DNA from: Lysobacter arenosi
GTDB lineage: Bacteria; Pseudomonadota; Gammaproteobacteria; Xanthomonadales; Xanthomonadaceae
Assembly: GCF_016613475.2 (NCBI RefSeq)
Contig: NZ_CP071517.1
Coordinates: 3,038,001 to 3,102,000, forward strand
Direction of reading: 5' to 3'
Length of the DNA stretch: 64,000 nucleotides
The notes under the pieces were generated by a model, which had not been told where the DNA came from, searched no databases, and saw only the letters and a program-made list of their open reading frames with translations. A program made the position numbers and the translations under genes. Of this stretch, positions 55,829 to 63,635 are shown piece by piece; within the stretch, counting starts at the first letter, position 1, and the number at the start of each line of letters is the position of its first letter.

Positions 55829-57289
55829 ATGAAGCATTCCTTGTCGGGCGTCCGACTGTCCGCATTGCTCGTCGCAGTCGCCCTGTCGCTGGCGCTGCCC
55901 GCCTGCAAGCCCGAAACGCCGCCGGCAACACCTACGGCTGAGCAGCCCGCGGCAGCAGGCCAGGCCGATCAGGCCACCGAAGCCCGCGCCATCGCCAAGG
56001 ACGCCTACATCTGGGGCTTCCCGATCGTGGAAAGCTACAAGTCGATGTACGCGCAGGCCATCGACGCCAAGGGTCCCGACTTCCACGCGCCGTTCAACCA
56101 GATCGGAAGCGCCGCCAGCGTCGCGACGCCCAAGGACACGGCGATCATCACGCCGAACTCGGACACGCCTTACTCGTTCCTGTGGATGGACCTGCGTGCC
56201 GAACCGGTGGTGATCACGATCCCGGCACTGGGCGGGAAGCGCTACTTCTCGGTCCAGCTGATCGACATGTACACCCACAACTTCGCCTACATCAACAAGG
56301 CGCTGACGCAGGGCAAAGCCGGCAAGTACCTGATCGCCGGTCCCGACTGGAAGGGTGAGACGCCCAAGGGAATCGACAAGGTATTCCCGGCCGAGACGCA
56401 GTTCGCCTATGCCCTGTTCCGCACGCAGCTGTTCGCACCGGACGACCTGGCCAACGTGAAGAAGCTGCAAGCCCAGTACACGGCCCAGCCGCTCAGCCAG
56501 TTCCTCGGCACGCCGGCACCGGCATCGGCGCCGAAGATCGAATTCCCGGCATACGACGCGGCCAAGGCCAACAGCCTGGGCTTCTTCGGCTACCTCAACT
56601 TCCTGCTGCAGTTCATGCCGCCCAATCCGGCCGACGCCGACGCGCGCAAGCGGTTCGAAACGATCGGCGTCGCCCCGGGCCAACCGTTCGACGAAGCGGC
56701 GCTGTCGCCGCAGACGCGCCAGGCCCTCCTCGACGGTATCGCCGATGCCGACAAGGACCTGCAGGAGTTCACCGCCACCAGGATCAACACCGAGCAGGTA
56801 TCCAGCGCCGATCTGTTCGGCACGCGCGACTTCCTCAAGGGCAACAGCCTCTACCGCTTTGCCGGCGCCAAGCTCGGCATCTACGGCAACTCCGGCTCGG
56901 AAGCCGATTACCTGAGCTATTTCGTCGACGCCAAGGGCGCACCGCTGGATGCCTCCAGGCACGATTACACGCTGCACTTCGGCAAGGATGCCCTGCCGCC
57001 GACCAATGCCTTCTGGTCGATCACCATGTACGACGGCAAGAGCAAGCTGCTGATCGACAATCCGATCAACCGTTACCTGATCAACTCGCCGATGCTGCCC
57101 AGGCTCAAGCGCGATGCCGACGGCGGCCTGACGCTGTACCTGCAGCACGCCTCTCCCGGCAAGGACAAGGAAGCCAACTGGCTGCCGGCGCCGAACGGGC
57201 CGTTCTACGCGATCCTGCGCAACTACAGCCCGGCACCGGCGGTGGTCGATCGCAGCTGGAAGAAACCGCCGCTGGAAGTGACGCGCTGA
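55829..57289 (+). CDS. DUF1254/DUF1214 lipoprotein
   Basis: The 486-residue protein has a lipoprotein signal ending LALPAC (Cys28). The DUF1254 domain follows (DAYIWGFPIVESYKSMYAQ, ATPKDTAIITPNSDTPYSFLWMDLRAEP) and a C-terminal DUF1214 domain (YTLHFGKDALPPTNAFWSIT, LYLQHASPGKDKEANWLPAP). Related proteins are common in Proteobacteria, with no agreed function. It is 80 bases after eda, so read-through from the operon is possible but not shown. A hairpin follows. Confidence 0.88.
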   Translation: MKHSLSGVRLSALLVAVALSLALPACKPETPPATPTAEQPAAAGQADQATEARAIAKDAYIWGFPIVESYKSMYAQAIDAKGPDFHAPFNQIGSAASVATPKDTAIITPNSDTPYSFLWMDLRAEPVVITIPALGGKRYFSVQLIDMYTHNFAYINKALTQGKAGKYLIAGPDWKGETPKGIDKVFPAETQFAYALFRTQLFAPDDLANVKKLQAQYTAQPLSQFLGTPAPASAPKIEFPAYDAAKANSLGFFGYLNFLLQFMPPNPADADARKRFETIGVAPGQPFDEAALSPQTRQALLDGIADADKDLQEFTATRINTEQVSSADLFGTRDFLKGNSLYRFAGAKLGIYGNSGSEADYLSYFVDAKGAPLDASRHDYTLHFGKDALPPTNAFWSITMYDGKSKLLIDNPINRYLINSPMLPRLKRDADGGLTLYLQHASPGKDKEANWLPAPNGPFYAILRNYSPAPAVVDRSWKKPPLEVTR

Positions 57290-57306
57290 CGGCAGCCGTC
57301 CATTCA

Positions 57307-57346
57307 AAAGCACGGAAGGGAGCCATCGGGCTCCCTTCCTGCTTTC
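57307..57346. terminator. Hairpin terminator between convergent DUF1254 and cupin genes
   Basis: An 11-bp stem GGAAGGGAGCC / GGCTCCCTTCC with loop ATCG (57314-57339) is extended by AAAGCA / TGCTTT around a mismatch. T-runs are short on both sides (CTTTC right, CTTTTG on the minus strand), so termination is likely but not strong. Confidence 0.65.
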
Positions 57347-57366
57347 GACAGCCGTTGCCGCAAACA

Positions 57367-57732
57367 CTACTTGAGCTCGATCACCACCGTCTTGACCGCG
57401 GTCTTGCCGGAGTTGGTGGTGTCGTGCGTGACCGGGCCGCTCCAGATCGCTTCGCCGGGCTTGCGGGTCATGGTCTTGGACTCGCCATTGGTGACCTGCG
57501 TCGCCGTGCCGCCGGTGACGAAATAGACGACGTTGTCGCCGTGGGAGTGCAAGCCGGTGCTGGCGCCGGGTGGCATGTTCAGTTCCAGCACGCGCACCTT
57601 CTCGTTGTCGAGCAGGACCTTGACGTTCTTGCCTGCGGTCGTGGCCATGTCCTGCGCGCAGGCGACCGAAGCAAACAAACTTGCGCACGCGAATCCGACC
57701 AGGCACATGGCCGGCACGATGATGGCTTTCAT
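57367..57732 (-). CDS. Exported cupin-domain protein
   Basis: The 121-residue protein has a signal peptide (PAMCLVGFACASLFASVACA) and one cupin barrel: VKVLLDNEKVRVLELNMPPG, HSHGDNVVYFVTGG (metal-binding His) and PGEAIWSGPVTHDTTN. I chose ATG 57732 with GGAG upstream. It lies alone, convergent with the DUF1254 gene. Function unknown; cupins of this size can be small metal-binding or isomerase-like proteins. Confidence 0.8.
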   Translation of the reverse strand: MKAIIVPAMCLVGFACASLFASVACAQDMATTAGKNVKVLLDNEKVRVLELNMPPGASTGLHSHGDNVVYFVTGGTATQVTNGESKTMTRKPGEAIWSGPVTHDTTNSGKTAVKTVVIELK

Positions 57733-58126
57733 GAGGGAGTCTCCGTGGCTCACCGCGAGCGCGAAGATCCGATCTCAGGGCATGCCTGCACGCATGGACG
57801 CAACCGGAGTGGTCACTCGCAGTTCGGGGTGCCGGCCTGGTCAACCCGTCCACCCCGGGGCCGGTAACCGGGCGGACCGCGATGCGCGGCACCGTCCTTC
57901 GATGCCGGAACCGGGGATTTCCCGTCGCTGGATGCGCGGGCTGCAGATCGGGCCGGTCGAGACCAATAACGCCGGCCGGTGGCGGACAAGGCCATGGGTT
58001 ACCTGGCCCCGACGGGGAGCGGACGCAGCGTCTGGAAGAACAGCAGGGGCTTGTCCCCGCTCTCGCCCGAATGCAGCGTGACGACGCGCCCATCGGCGGG
58101 GCCGCGGATGCGATTGCTGCGCGGGA
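57733..58126. other. 394-base stretch without a recognisable gene
   Basis: No open frame here shows family motifs. A minus-strand frame overlapping the end of the QEGLA gene contains a readable tail but no start or homologous features. Several GC-rich short inverted repeats occur (for example GCCGGTAACCGG near 57860), none with a T-run. The upstream side should hold the cupin promoter. Confidence 0.5.
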
Positions 58127-59455
58127 TCAGCCGCCGATGCCCGATTCCTCGACCGTCTCGGCTTCGGCGTCGACGAAGCGTTGCAGCGTCAGATGCTCCA
58201 GGCGCAGGCGCTGCACCACCATGGAGAACGCCATCACCGACAGCACCCGCTGCGGGTCGCGCGCCCACGGTGGCAGGTAGCGCGGCGGCACGATCAGGCC
58301 GTTGTTGCGGTAGGGCTCCAGCACCACCGTGTCGGCGACGGTCACGCGTCCGCAGAACAGCAGCGGCAGCAGTTCGCCGCGGCCTTCGTGCAGGGCCTTG
58401 CAGATGAAGGCGTAGATCCGCAGCACGCCTTCCAGGTAGGCGCCGTCCTTGGTGAAGCAGACCAGGCCGCGCACATTGCCGCCGCGGAAGATGCGTGCCG
58501 CGCTGCGGTAACTCTCGACATCGCTCTGCCCGGCATCGAGGAAGCCGCGGAAGACCTCGATGAAATCGGCGCCCTTGAGCGCCTGTTCGACCATCACCAC
58601 GCGCAGCGCGACGCGGCGCAGCCGCGCGATATCGATCGCACCGGTGATGATCTCGGAGAACGTCGCCAGCCCTTCCTGGGCACGGGTGGTTCGCGGTGCG
58701 CCGCAACCCAGCGATGTCAGGTAGGGCTGGTGCTTGCCGTTGAGCGCGGTCAACGTGTGGATGAAGGCTTCGTGCTGGATCAGCTGTTCCAGGTCGCGCT
58801 CGGAAAACATCGCCGTCGCCCGCAGCGTCACCCGCTTGCTGCCGGCGGTGGCCTTGGAGGCCAGGTTCGGATCGAGCACGACCTCGACCTTGTCGTGGGT
58901 GAAGAACGGATCGATGCGCTCGCGCAGGCGCCGGGCGAACTCCGGCGCCTCGATGTCGACCGGTATCTCCGGCAGCAGGCGGTCGTTGATCAGCTCGTCG
59001 GTTACGCGCAGCAACTCGCGGGCTACGTCGGCATTGGTCGATTCCTGGTTCGGATAGAGATGGTCGGGGCGGCCGTAGAGCAGGGCCGAGCAACGGGTGT
59101 ACTCGGGCGTGCCGATCGCGCCGAGCATCTGCGCGGCGACGCGATAGCTCCAGGCCGACTTGTACAGCCACATGCCCAGCGGATGGCCGCGGTCGATGCG
59201 GCCGAGCAGGTCGTCGAGGCCTTCGATTTCCGCTTCCATCGGCTGCGGCTGCGTGGTCGGTTCCGGCAATTCGGGACGGCCGACCCGCCAGCCGGCCAAG
59301 AAGCGATCCTCCAGCTCCATCGGCCAGTCGATGGCCTTGAGCACGCGGATGCCGCGGCCGAGTTTGACCAGGGTGCGGTCCTGCTCGAACAGCGGGACCA
59401 GCGCCGGATCCTTCAAGGCATCGGGCGCAGGCGGGGCGGTGGGCAGGGCCGACAT
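58127..59455 (-). CDS. DUF1704 protein, flavohemoglobin-expression-modulating QEGLA type
   Basis: The 442-residue protein carries the family motif RAQEGLATFSEIITGA, an HEAFIH site upstream of it that may bind metal together with the QEGLA glutamate, and the N-terminal DRTLVKLGRGIRVLKAIDWP. The name comes from a proposed effect on flavohaemoglobin expression; the biochemical role is unknown. GAGGGGAGC lies before ATG 59455; a longer frame to 59548 adds Arg-rich residues without support. The glutathione-synthetase-like partner that often accompanies it elsewhere is not adjacent. Confidence 0.85.
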   Translation of the reverse strand: MSALPTAPPAPDALKDPALVPLFEQDRTLVKLGRGIRVLKAIDWPMELEDRFLAGWRVGRPELPEPTTQPQPMEAEIEGLDDLLGRIDRGHPLGMWLYKSAWSYRVAAQMLGAIGTPEYTRCSALLYGRPDHLYPNQESTNADVARELLRVTDELINDRLLPEIPVDIEAPEFARRLRERIDPFFTHDKVEVVLDPNLASKATAGSKRVTLRATAMFSERDLEQLIQHEAFIHTLTALNGKHQPYLTSLGCGAPRTTRAQEGLATFSEIITGAIDIARLRRVALRVVMVEQALKGADFIEVFRGFLDAGQSDVESYRSAARIFRGGNVRGLVCFTKDGAYLEGVLRIYAFICKALHEGRGELLPLLFCGRVTVADTVVLEPYRNNGLIVPPRYLPPWARDPQRVLSVMAFSMVVQRLRLEHLTLQRFVDAEAETVEESGIGG

Positions 59456-59548
59456 GCGAAGCTCCCCTCGGGCGAGGAATCGTGGCCGCAGCAGCCTGCG
59501 CGATGGCGCGATAAAGGCAGGTGATGGCCGACGCTTGAGCGAGCGCAA

Positions 59549-59577
59549 ATGGATCCCGGCTTTCGCCGGGATGACGG
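59549..59577. repeat. REP-like dispersed palindromic element
   Basis: ATCCCGGC-TTTC-GCCGGGAT (59553-59572) followed by GACGG is a common intergenic element type in Proteobacteria. It lies between the QEGLA gene and nagR. Only this and a degenerate copy at 55065 were noticed in the window. Confidence 0.65.
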
Positions 59578-59605
59578 TGCGAGGCCTGGTGCGAGGCCTG
59601 CGGTG

Positions 59606-60640
59606 TCAGGCCTTCGGACGCGGCGGCGCGGTCGAACCGCGCACCACCAGCTCGGGGCTGAAACCCTCGTTGGGCAGCGGCCGGCTCGGTGCGTGCTCGC
59701 GGATTTCCTGCAGCAGGCGGTGCGCGGCGTGGCGGGCGATTTCCTGCGTCGCCTGCTTGGCCGTGGTCAGCGCCGGCCAGCTCTGCTTGGAGAACGGGCT
59801 GTCCTCGAAGCCGGCGATCGACAGGTCGTAAGGCACGTTCATGCCGCTGGACTTGGCTGCCGCCAGCACGCCGGCGGCGATCTCGTCGTTGCTGCCGAAG
59901 ATCGCGGTCGGCCGGTCGGCCAGCGCGAACAGGCGGCGGGCGCCGCGGAAGCCGTCGTCGAAGGAGTAGTCGCCCTCGACCACCAGCTCCGGGTCGAGCG
60001 TGAAGCCGTACTCGTGCAGCGCTTCCTCGTAGCCCTTGTAGCGCTCCCAGGACGAGCCGTGCGACTTGCCGCCCCAGAGGAAACCGATGCGGCTGTGGCC
60101 GAGCTGGATCAGGTGCTCGGTGATCTCGTAGGCCGCGTCCTTGTCATCGACGTAGACGCAGGCGCTGCCGTCCTGCGGGTCGGCGGCCGCCGACACGATC
60201 CGGACCAGGCGCACGCCGTGGGCGACCAGCTCGGTCACCAGTTCGTTGCGCTCGGACATCGGCGGGGCCAGTACCAGACCGGCCAGGCGCGAATGCTGGA
60301 CCAGGTCGATCAGCTCGCTGGCGAGGTTGGGCGAGGACGAATCGCAGGGGTGGATCTGCAGGCCGTAGCCGGTCTCGCGGCAGACCGACAGCACGCCGTT
60401 CTGCACCGCGATGACGTAATAGGGATTGGGGTTGTCGTAGACCAGGCCGAGCGCATAGTTCTGCGCGCTGCGCAGGCTGCGTGCCGACGGGTCGGGCTGG
60501 TAGCCCAGGTCGTCGATGGCGCGCTGCACGCGGGCACGGGTGCTCGCCTGCACGCTGGGTTCGTCGTTGATGACGCGCGAGACGGTCTTGAGCGACACCT
60601 CGGCGCGCTCTGCGACGTCTTTTATCGTGGGTCTGCGCAC
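59606..60640 (-). CDS. nagR: LacI family regulator, NagR-like
   Basis: The 344-residue regulator starts with the LacI HTH (TIKDVAERAEVSLKTVSRVI) and hinge helix (PDPSARSLRSAQ), followed by a periplasmic-binding-protein-like effector domain (AIFGSNDEIAAGVLAAAKSSG, DLSIAGFEDSPFSKQSWPALTT). It is downstream of nagP on the same strand. Two LacI-type palindromes beside nagP and the kinase fit its control of GlcNAc uptake genes, as for NagR of Xanthomonas. Effector not determinable from sequence. Confidence 0.88.
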   Translation of the reverse strand: MRRPTIKDVAERAEVSLKTVSRVINDEPSVQASTRARVQRAIDDLGYQPDPSARSLRSAQNYALGLVYDNPNPYYVIAVQNGVLSVCRETGYGLQIHPCDSSSPNLASELIDLVQHSRLAGLVLAPPMSERNELVTELVAHGVRLVRIVSAAADPQDGSACVYVDDKDAAYEITEHLIQLGHSRIGFLWGGKSHGSSWERYKGYEEALHEYGFTLDPELVVEGDYSFDDGFRGARRLFALADRPTAIFGSNDEIAAGVLAAAKSSGMNVPYDLSIAGFEDSPFSKQSWPALTTAKQATQEIARHAAHRLLQEIREHAPSRPLPNEGFSPELVVRGSTAPPRPKA

Positions 60641-60653
60641 CGAAGCCTCGCGT

Positions 60654-60704
60654 GGTTCCGGCGGAGTTGCCGCCGGTGGAACCGCCGCGTCGTGTGACGC
60701 GGCG
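60654..60704 (-). promoter_or_regulatory. Two stable hairpins in the nagR leader
   Basis: GGTTCCGGCGG / CCGCC-ggt-GGAACC (60654-60683) and a 9-bp perfect stem CGCCGCGTC / GACGCGGCG with loop GTGT (60683-60704) lie side by side before the nagR ATG. Neither is followed by a T-run on the minus strand, so they are leader structures or mRNA-end stabilisers for nagP rather than clear terminators. Confidence 0.5.
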
Positions 60705-60802
60705 TAAAGACGACTAGCCTACCCACCAGCGCAGGTGATGTGAATCGAATTTCCTGCGTCGCCAACAGCATCCGGTGGCGTGTGGACTGGTCGCACGGAT
60801 GG

Positions 60803-62116
60803 TCAGCCGCGCTGCGAAGCCGGCGCACCGCTGGCGACGGCGGGAGCATGGCCAACGCTGTGCCCGCGCAGCGCGAAGTACAGGATGTACAGGTAGCACG
60901 GCACCATCAGCAGCACGAACACGAGCTGGAAGTCGTGCTGCTGCTTGAAGTGCACGAACAGCTGCGGAATCACCGCGCCGCCGGAAATGCCCATGATCAG
61001 CAGCGCAGACCCATATTCGGTGAGCCGGCCCAGGCCCTGGATCGCCAGCGGGAAGATTGCCGGCCACATCATCGCGTTGGCGAATCCCAGCGCGGCGACG
61101 AAGCCGACCGAAACGTAGCCGGTGGTCAGGAACGCACCGACGGCGAGCAGCACGCCCAGGATCGCCGAGAGCGACAGGTAGCGCTCCTGCGAGATGAAGC
61201 GCGGAATCGCGACCAGGCCGATCAGGTAGCCCAGCAGCATCCCGCCGAGCGTCAGCGAAGTGAAGAACTTGGTCTTGTCCAGCGGCAGGCCGAAGCCCTC
61301 GCCGTAGGTGCCGATCGCGTCGCCGGCCATCACTTCCACGCCGACGTAGACGAAGATGCACAGCGCGCCGAGCCACACGTGCGGGAACTGGAACAGGCTC
61401 TTCTTGCCGCCGAGCCTGCCGCTGTCGCCTTCGGAGTTGACGTCTTCCGGGCGGATCTCCGGCAGCGGCGAAAACAGGATCGCAACCGCCAGCAGGGCCA
61501 GCAGCCCGGCCATCAGCATGTACGGGTCGTGGATGCGCGCGGCGAACTCGTTGAGCAGCTGCTCCCTGGTCGCCGCATCGGCGCCTTCGACCTGCGCGGC
61601 GAGGTCGCCCATGCCGTGCATCACCAGCGTGCCGATGACGAGCGGGGCGAGGATGCCGGCGACCTTGTTGCAGATGCCCATCACCGCGATGCGCTGGGCC
61701 GCGCCCTCGATCGGGCCGAGGATGCTGATGTAGGGGTTGGAGGCGGTCTGCAGGATCGCCAGGCCGGCACCGATGATGAAGATGCCGGTCACCGCGCCGC
61801 CGTAGACCCGCGCCGTCGTGTACTGGCCGAACACCACCGCGCCTACGGCCATCAGGAACAGGCCCAGCGCCATGCCCTTCTTCATGCCGGTCTTCTTCAG
61901 GATCATCGAAGACGGCAATGCCAGCACGAAGTACGAAATGTAGAAGGCGAACGGAATCAGGAACGCCAGCGCTTCGCTGACGTTGAAGGCGAGCCTGGCG
62001 AACGAGATCAGCGGGCCGTTGAGCCAGGTGACGAAGCCGAAGATGAAGAACAGCGCGCCGATGATCGCGATCGAGCCGTAGTGGCTGCGCGAGCCGGTGG
62101 CGATGGTGGTGGACAT
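60803..62116 (-). CDS. nagP: N-acetylglucosamine MFS transporter NagP
   Basis: The 437-residue protein is a 12-helix major facilitator of the FucP/GluP/NagP sugar group: LFFIFGFVTWLNGPLISF, LALPSSMILKKTGMKKGM, GAGLAILQTASNPYISILGP and a C-terminal half with ALGFANAMMWPAIFPLAI. GGGAGGGG lies before ATG 62116. Linkage with nagR, a kinase and a TonB-dependent receptor supports GlcNAc as the substrate, imported across the inner membrane by proton symport. A NagR-type palindrome lies 59 bases upstream. Confidence 0.88.
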   Translation of the reverse strand: MSTTIATGSRSHYGSIAIIGALFFIFGFVTWLNGPLISFARLAFNVSEALAFLIPFAFYISYFVLALPSSMILKKTGMKKGMALGLFLMAVGAVVFGQYTTARVYGGAVTGIFIIGAGLAILQTASNPYISILGPIEGAAQRIAVMGICNKVAGILAPLVIGTLVMHGMGDLAAQVEGADAATREQLLNEFAARIHDPYMLMAGLLALLAVAILFSPLPEIRPEDVNSEGDSGRLGGKKSLFQFPHVWLGALCIFVYVGVEVMAGDAIGTYGEGFGLPLDKTKFFTSLTLGGMLLGYLIGLVAIPRFISQERYLSLSAILGVLLAVGAFLTTGYVSVGFVAALGFANAMMWPAIFPLAIQGLGRLTEYGSALLIMGISGGAVIPQLFVHFKQQHDFQLVFVLLMVPCYLYILYFALRGHSVGHAPAVASGAPASQRG

Positions 62117-62174
62117 TGGTTCCCCTCCCAAGGAATGCGGTCAATGTCGCACGATGACTCATGCGACATCCGTC

Positions 62175-62188
62175 GGCCAACGTTGTCA
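62175..62188 (-). promoter_or_regulatory. NagR-type operator upstream of nagP
   Basis: Read on the minus strand, TGACAACGTTGGCC shares the TGACAACGTT half and AACGTT core with the perfect palindrome at 62331. It lies 59 bases before the nagP start, in a position to control it. Confidence 0.65.
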
Positions 62189-62329
62189 CAAGTCGGGACG
62201 CCACGCTAGAGGCCCCTTCCTATAAGGGTTTCAGGGTCAGTCCCATGGTCACGCCTTGCTGCGTCGCAGCAAAAATCGACCCCGTCGGCGCCCGGATTCC
62301 GGCCTTTCTGACAATTTCGTAACTTTCTG

Positions 62330-62359
62330 TTGACAACGTTGTCAGAGGCGAGCCAAATT
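62330..62359 (+). promoter_or_regulatory. NagR-type operator overlapping the kinase/receptor promoter
   Basis: TGACAACGTTGTCA (62331-62344) is a perfect 14-bp palindrome of the LacI operator type and resembles the NagR box of Xanthomonas. Its left half forms a consensus -35, TTGACA (62330-62335), with CAAATT (62354-62359) 18 bases on as a weak -10. A repressor bound here would block the promoter of the leader ORF, kinase and probably the receptor gene. Confidence 0.75.
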
Positions 62360-62399
62360 CGGCCCGTGCCGGTGGGGAACCGGCGCCAGCGGAGGGAAC

Positions 62400-62480
62400 A
62401 TGCAGTGGGATTCGAAGGAAACGCCAAGCCAGTCATGCCCTCTCGTGAGCGCGCAGCCCATGCGCGCCGGCCGCGGGTGA
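62400..62480 (+). CDS. Possible 26-codon leader peptide coupled to the kinase gene
   Basis: ATG 62400 has the best ribosome-binding site in the region (GGAGGGAAC). It opens a 26-codon frame starting MQWDSKETPSQSC and ending at TGA 62478-62480. That stop overlaps the kinase GTG at 62477 (GTGA). The kinase start itself lacks a good ribosome-binding site, so translation of the leader may deliver ribosomes to it. Alternatively the true kinase start is ATG 62435 in the other frame. Confidence 0.45.
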   Translation: MQWDSKETPSQSCPLVSAQPMRAGRG

Positions 62481-63496
62481 GCGCCGTGCCTACGCTCGTG
62501 CATCCCGATACCCGCTTCATCGCCGCCGACGTCGGTGGCACCCACACCCGCGTCGGCCTGGTCCGCGCCGGTGGTTCCGACGAATCGCACGTGGTGGTCC
62601 TGGCGCACCGCAAGTACGTCTGCGCCGACTACCCGAGCCTGGCCGCGATCCTGGCCGACTTCATCGCCGGCAACAGCGCCTGCGCCGGCATCGACCGGGT
62701 CGCCATCGCCAGCGCCGGCGTCGTCCTCGACGACGCGGTCATCAATTCCAACCTGCCGTGGCGCATTTCGCTGTCGCAGCTGCGCAGCGAGCTGCACCTG
62801 AGCGAGCTGCAGTACATCAACGACTTCCAGGCCGCCGCGCACGCCGCGCAGTGCATGGATCCGGGCGACTCGCTGCTGCTCACCCCGGGCGTCAGCGACG
62901 CCTCCGCCGGCCCGGTGCTGGTGGTGGGCCCGGGCACCGGCCTGGGCGCAGCGATCCGCATCCCGCATCGCGGTGGCACCGTGGTGCTGCCGACCGAAGC
63001 CGGCCACACCGCCTTCGCCCCGGGCAACGCCCGCGAAGCGGCGATGCTCGACTGGGCGCGCCAGCGTGGCCAGACGCATGTGCCGACCGAGCGCTTCGTT
63101 TCCGGCCCCGGCCTGGTGCACCTGTACGAGGCGATCTGCGCCATCGACGGCATCGAGCCGAGCCTGCGCGCCCCGGCCGCGATCACCGAGGCCGCGCGCC
63201 AGGGCGACGTGCCCGCACGCGAGGCCGTGATGACTTTCTGCGCCCTGCTGGGCAGCGTGATCGGCGACCTGATCACCGTCAGCAGCGCCAAGGCGGTGTT
63301 CATCGCCGGCGGCATCCTGCCGCGGCTGAAGGACTTCCTGCCGCAAAGCCAGTTCCATGCACGCCTGCTCGACAAAGGCGTGATGCATGCCGCGCTCGAG
63401 CGCGTACCGGTGCGGCTGATCGACAACGAGCGCCTTGGCGTCATCGGCGCGGCCAGCTGGTATCTCGAGCACTCGTCGCTGCAGGCAGGCGAATGA
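62477..63496 (+). CDS. Glucokinase-family sugar kinase, probable GlcNAc kinase
   Basis: The 339-residue protein belongs to the Glk family: phosphate-binding ADVGGTHTRVGLV (from about residue 17), INDFQAAAHA, GPGTGLGAAIR, EAGHTAFAPGN, and the adenosine-binding VFIAGGILPRL near the end. Between NagP, NagR-type operators and a TonB receptor it most likely phosphorylates imported GlcNAc or glucose. Start choices in frame are ATG 62435, GTG 62477 and GTG 62486; I prefer 62477 because it overlaps the leader stop. Confidence 0.85.
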   Translation: MSAVPTLVHPDTRFIAADVGGTHTRVGLVRAGGSDESHVVVLAHRKYVCADYPSLAAILADFIAGNSACAGIDRVAIASAGVVLDDAVINSNLPWRISLSQLRSELHLSELQYINDFQAAAHAAQCMDPGDSLLLTPGVSDASAGPVLVVGPGTGLGAAIRIPHRGGTVVLPTEAGHTAFAPGNAREAAMLDWARQRGQTHVPTERFVSGPGLVHLYEAICAIDGIEPSLRAPAAITEAARQGDVPAREAVMTFCALLGSVIGDLITVSSAKAVFIAGGILPRLKDFLPQSQFHARLLDKGVMHAALERVPVRLIDNERLGVIGAASWYLEHSSLQAGE

Positions 63497-63635
63497 ACCA
63501 GGCACGAAACAGCAGTTTCAGGACAACGGATCCGGGTCGCGGCACACGCCGGGCGCGGACCAGAAAACTGGCTCCGTAACGCCGACGCAAGAAACGGCAT
63601 AGCGGAGTCGCACACAGCCCGTGGGAGGGAGAGCA

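Noticed and set aside
55622..58093. 823-codon open frame on the minus strand covering the 57733-58093 gap
   Set aside because: Mostly antisense to the DUF1254 gene; the part in the gap has no motif, so it was not taken as a gene.
57999..58126. Readable tail on the minus strand after the QEGLA gene
   Set aside because: It is another frame of the QEGLA region continuing past its stop, without start, ribosome-binding site or recognised motif.
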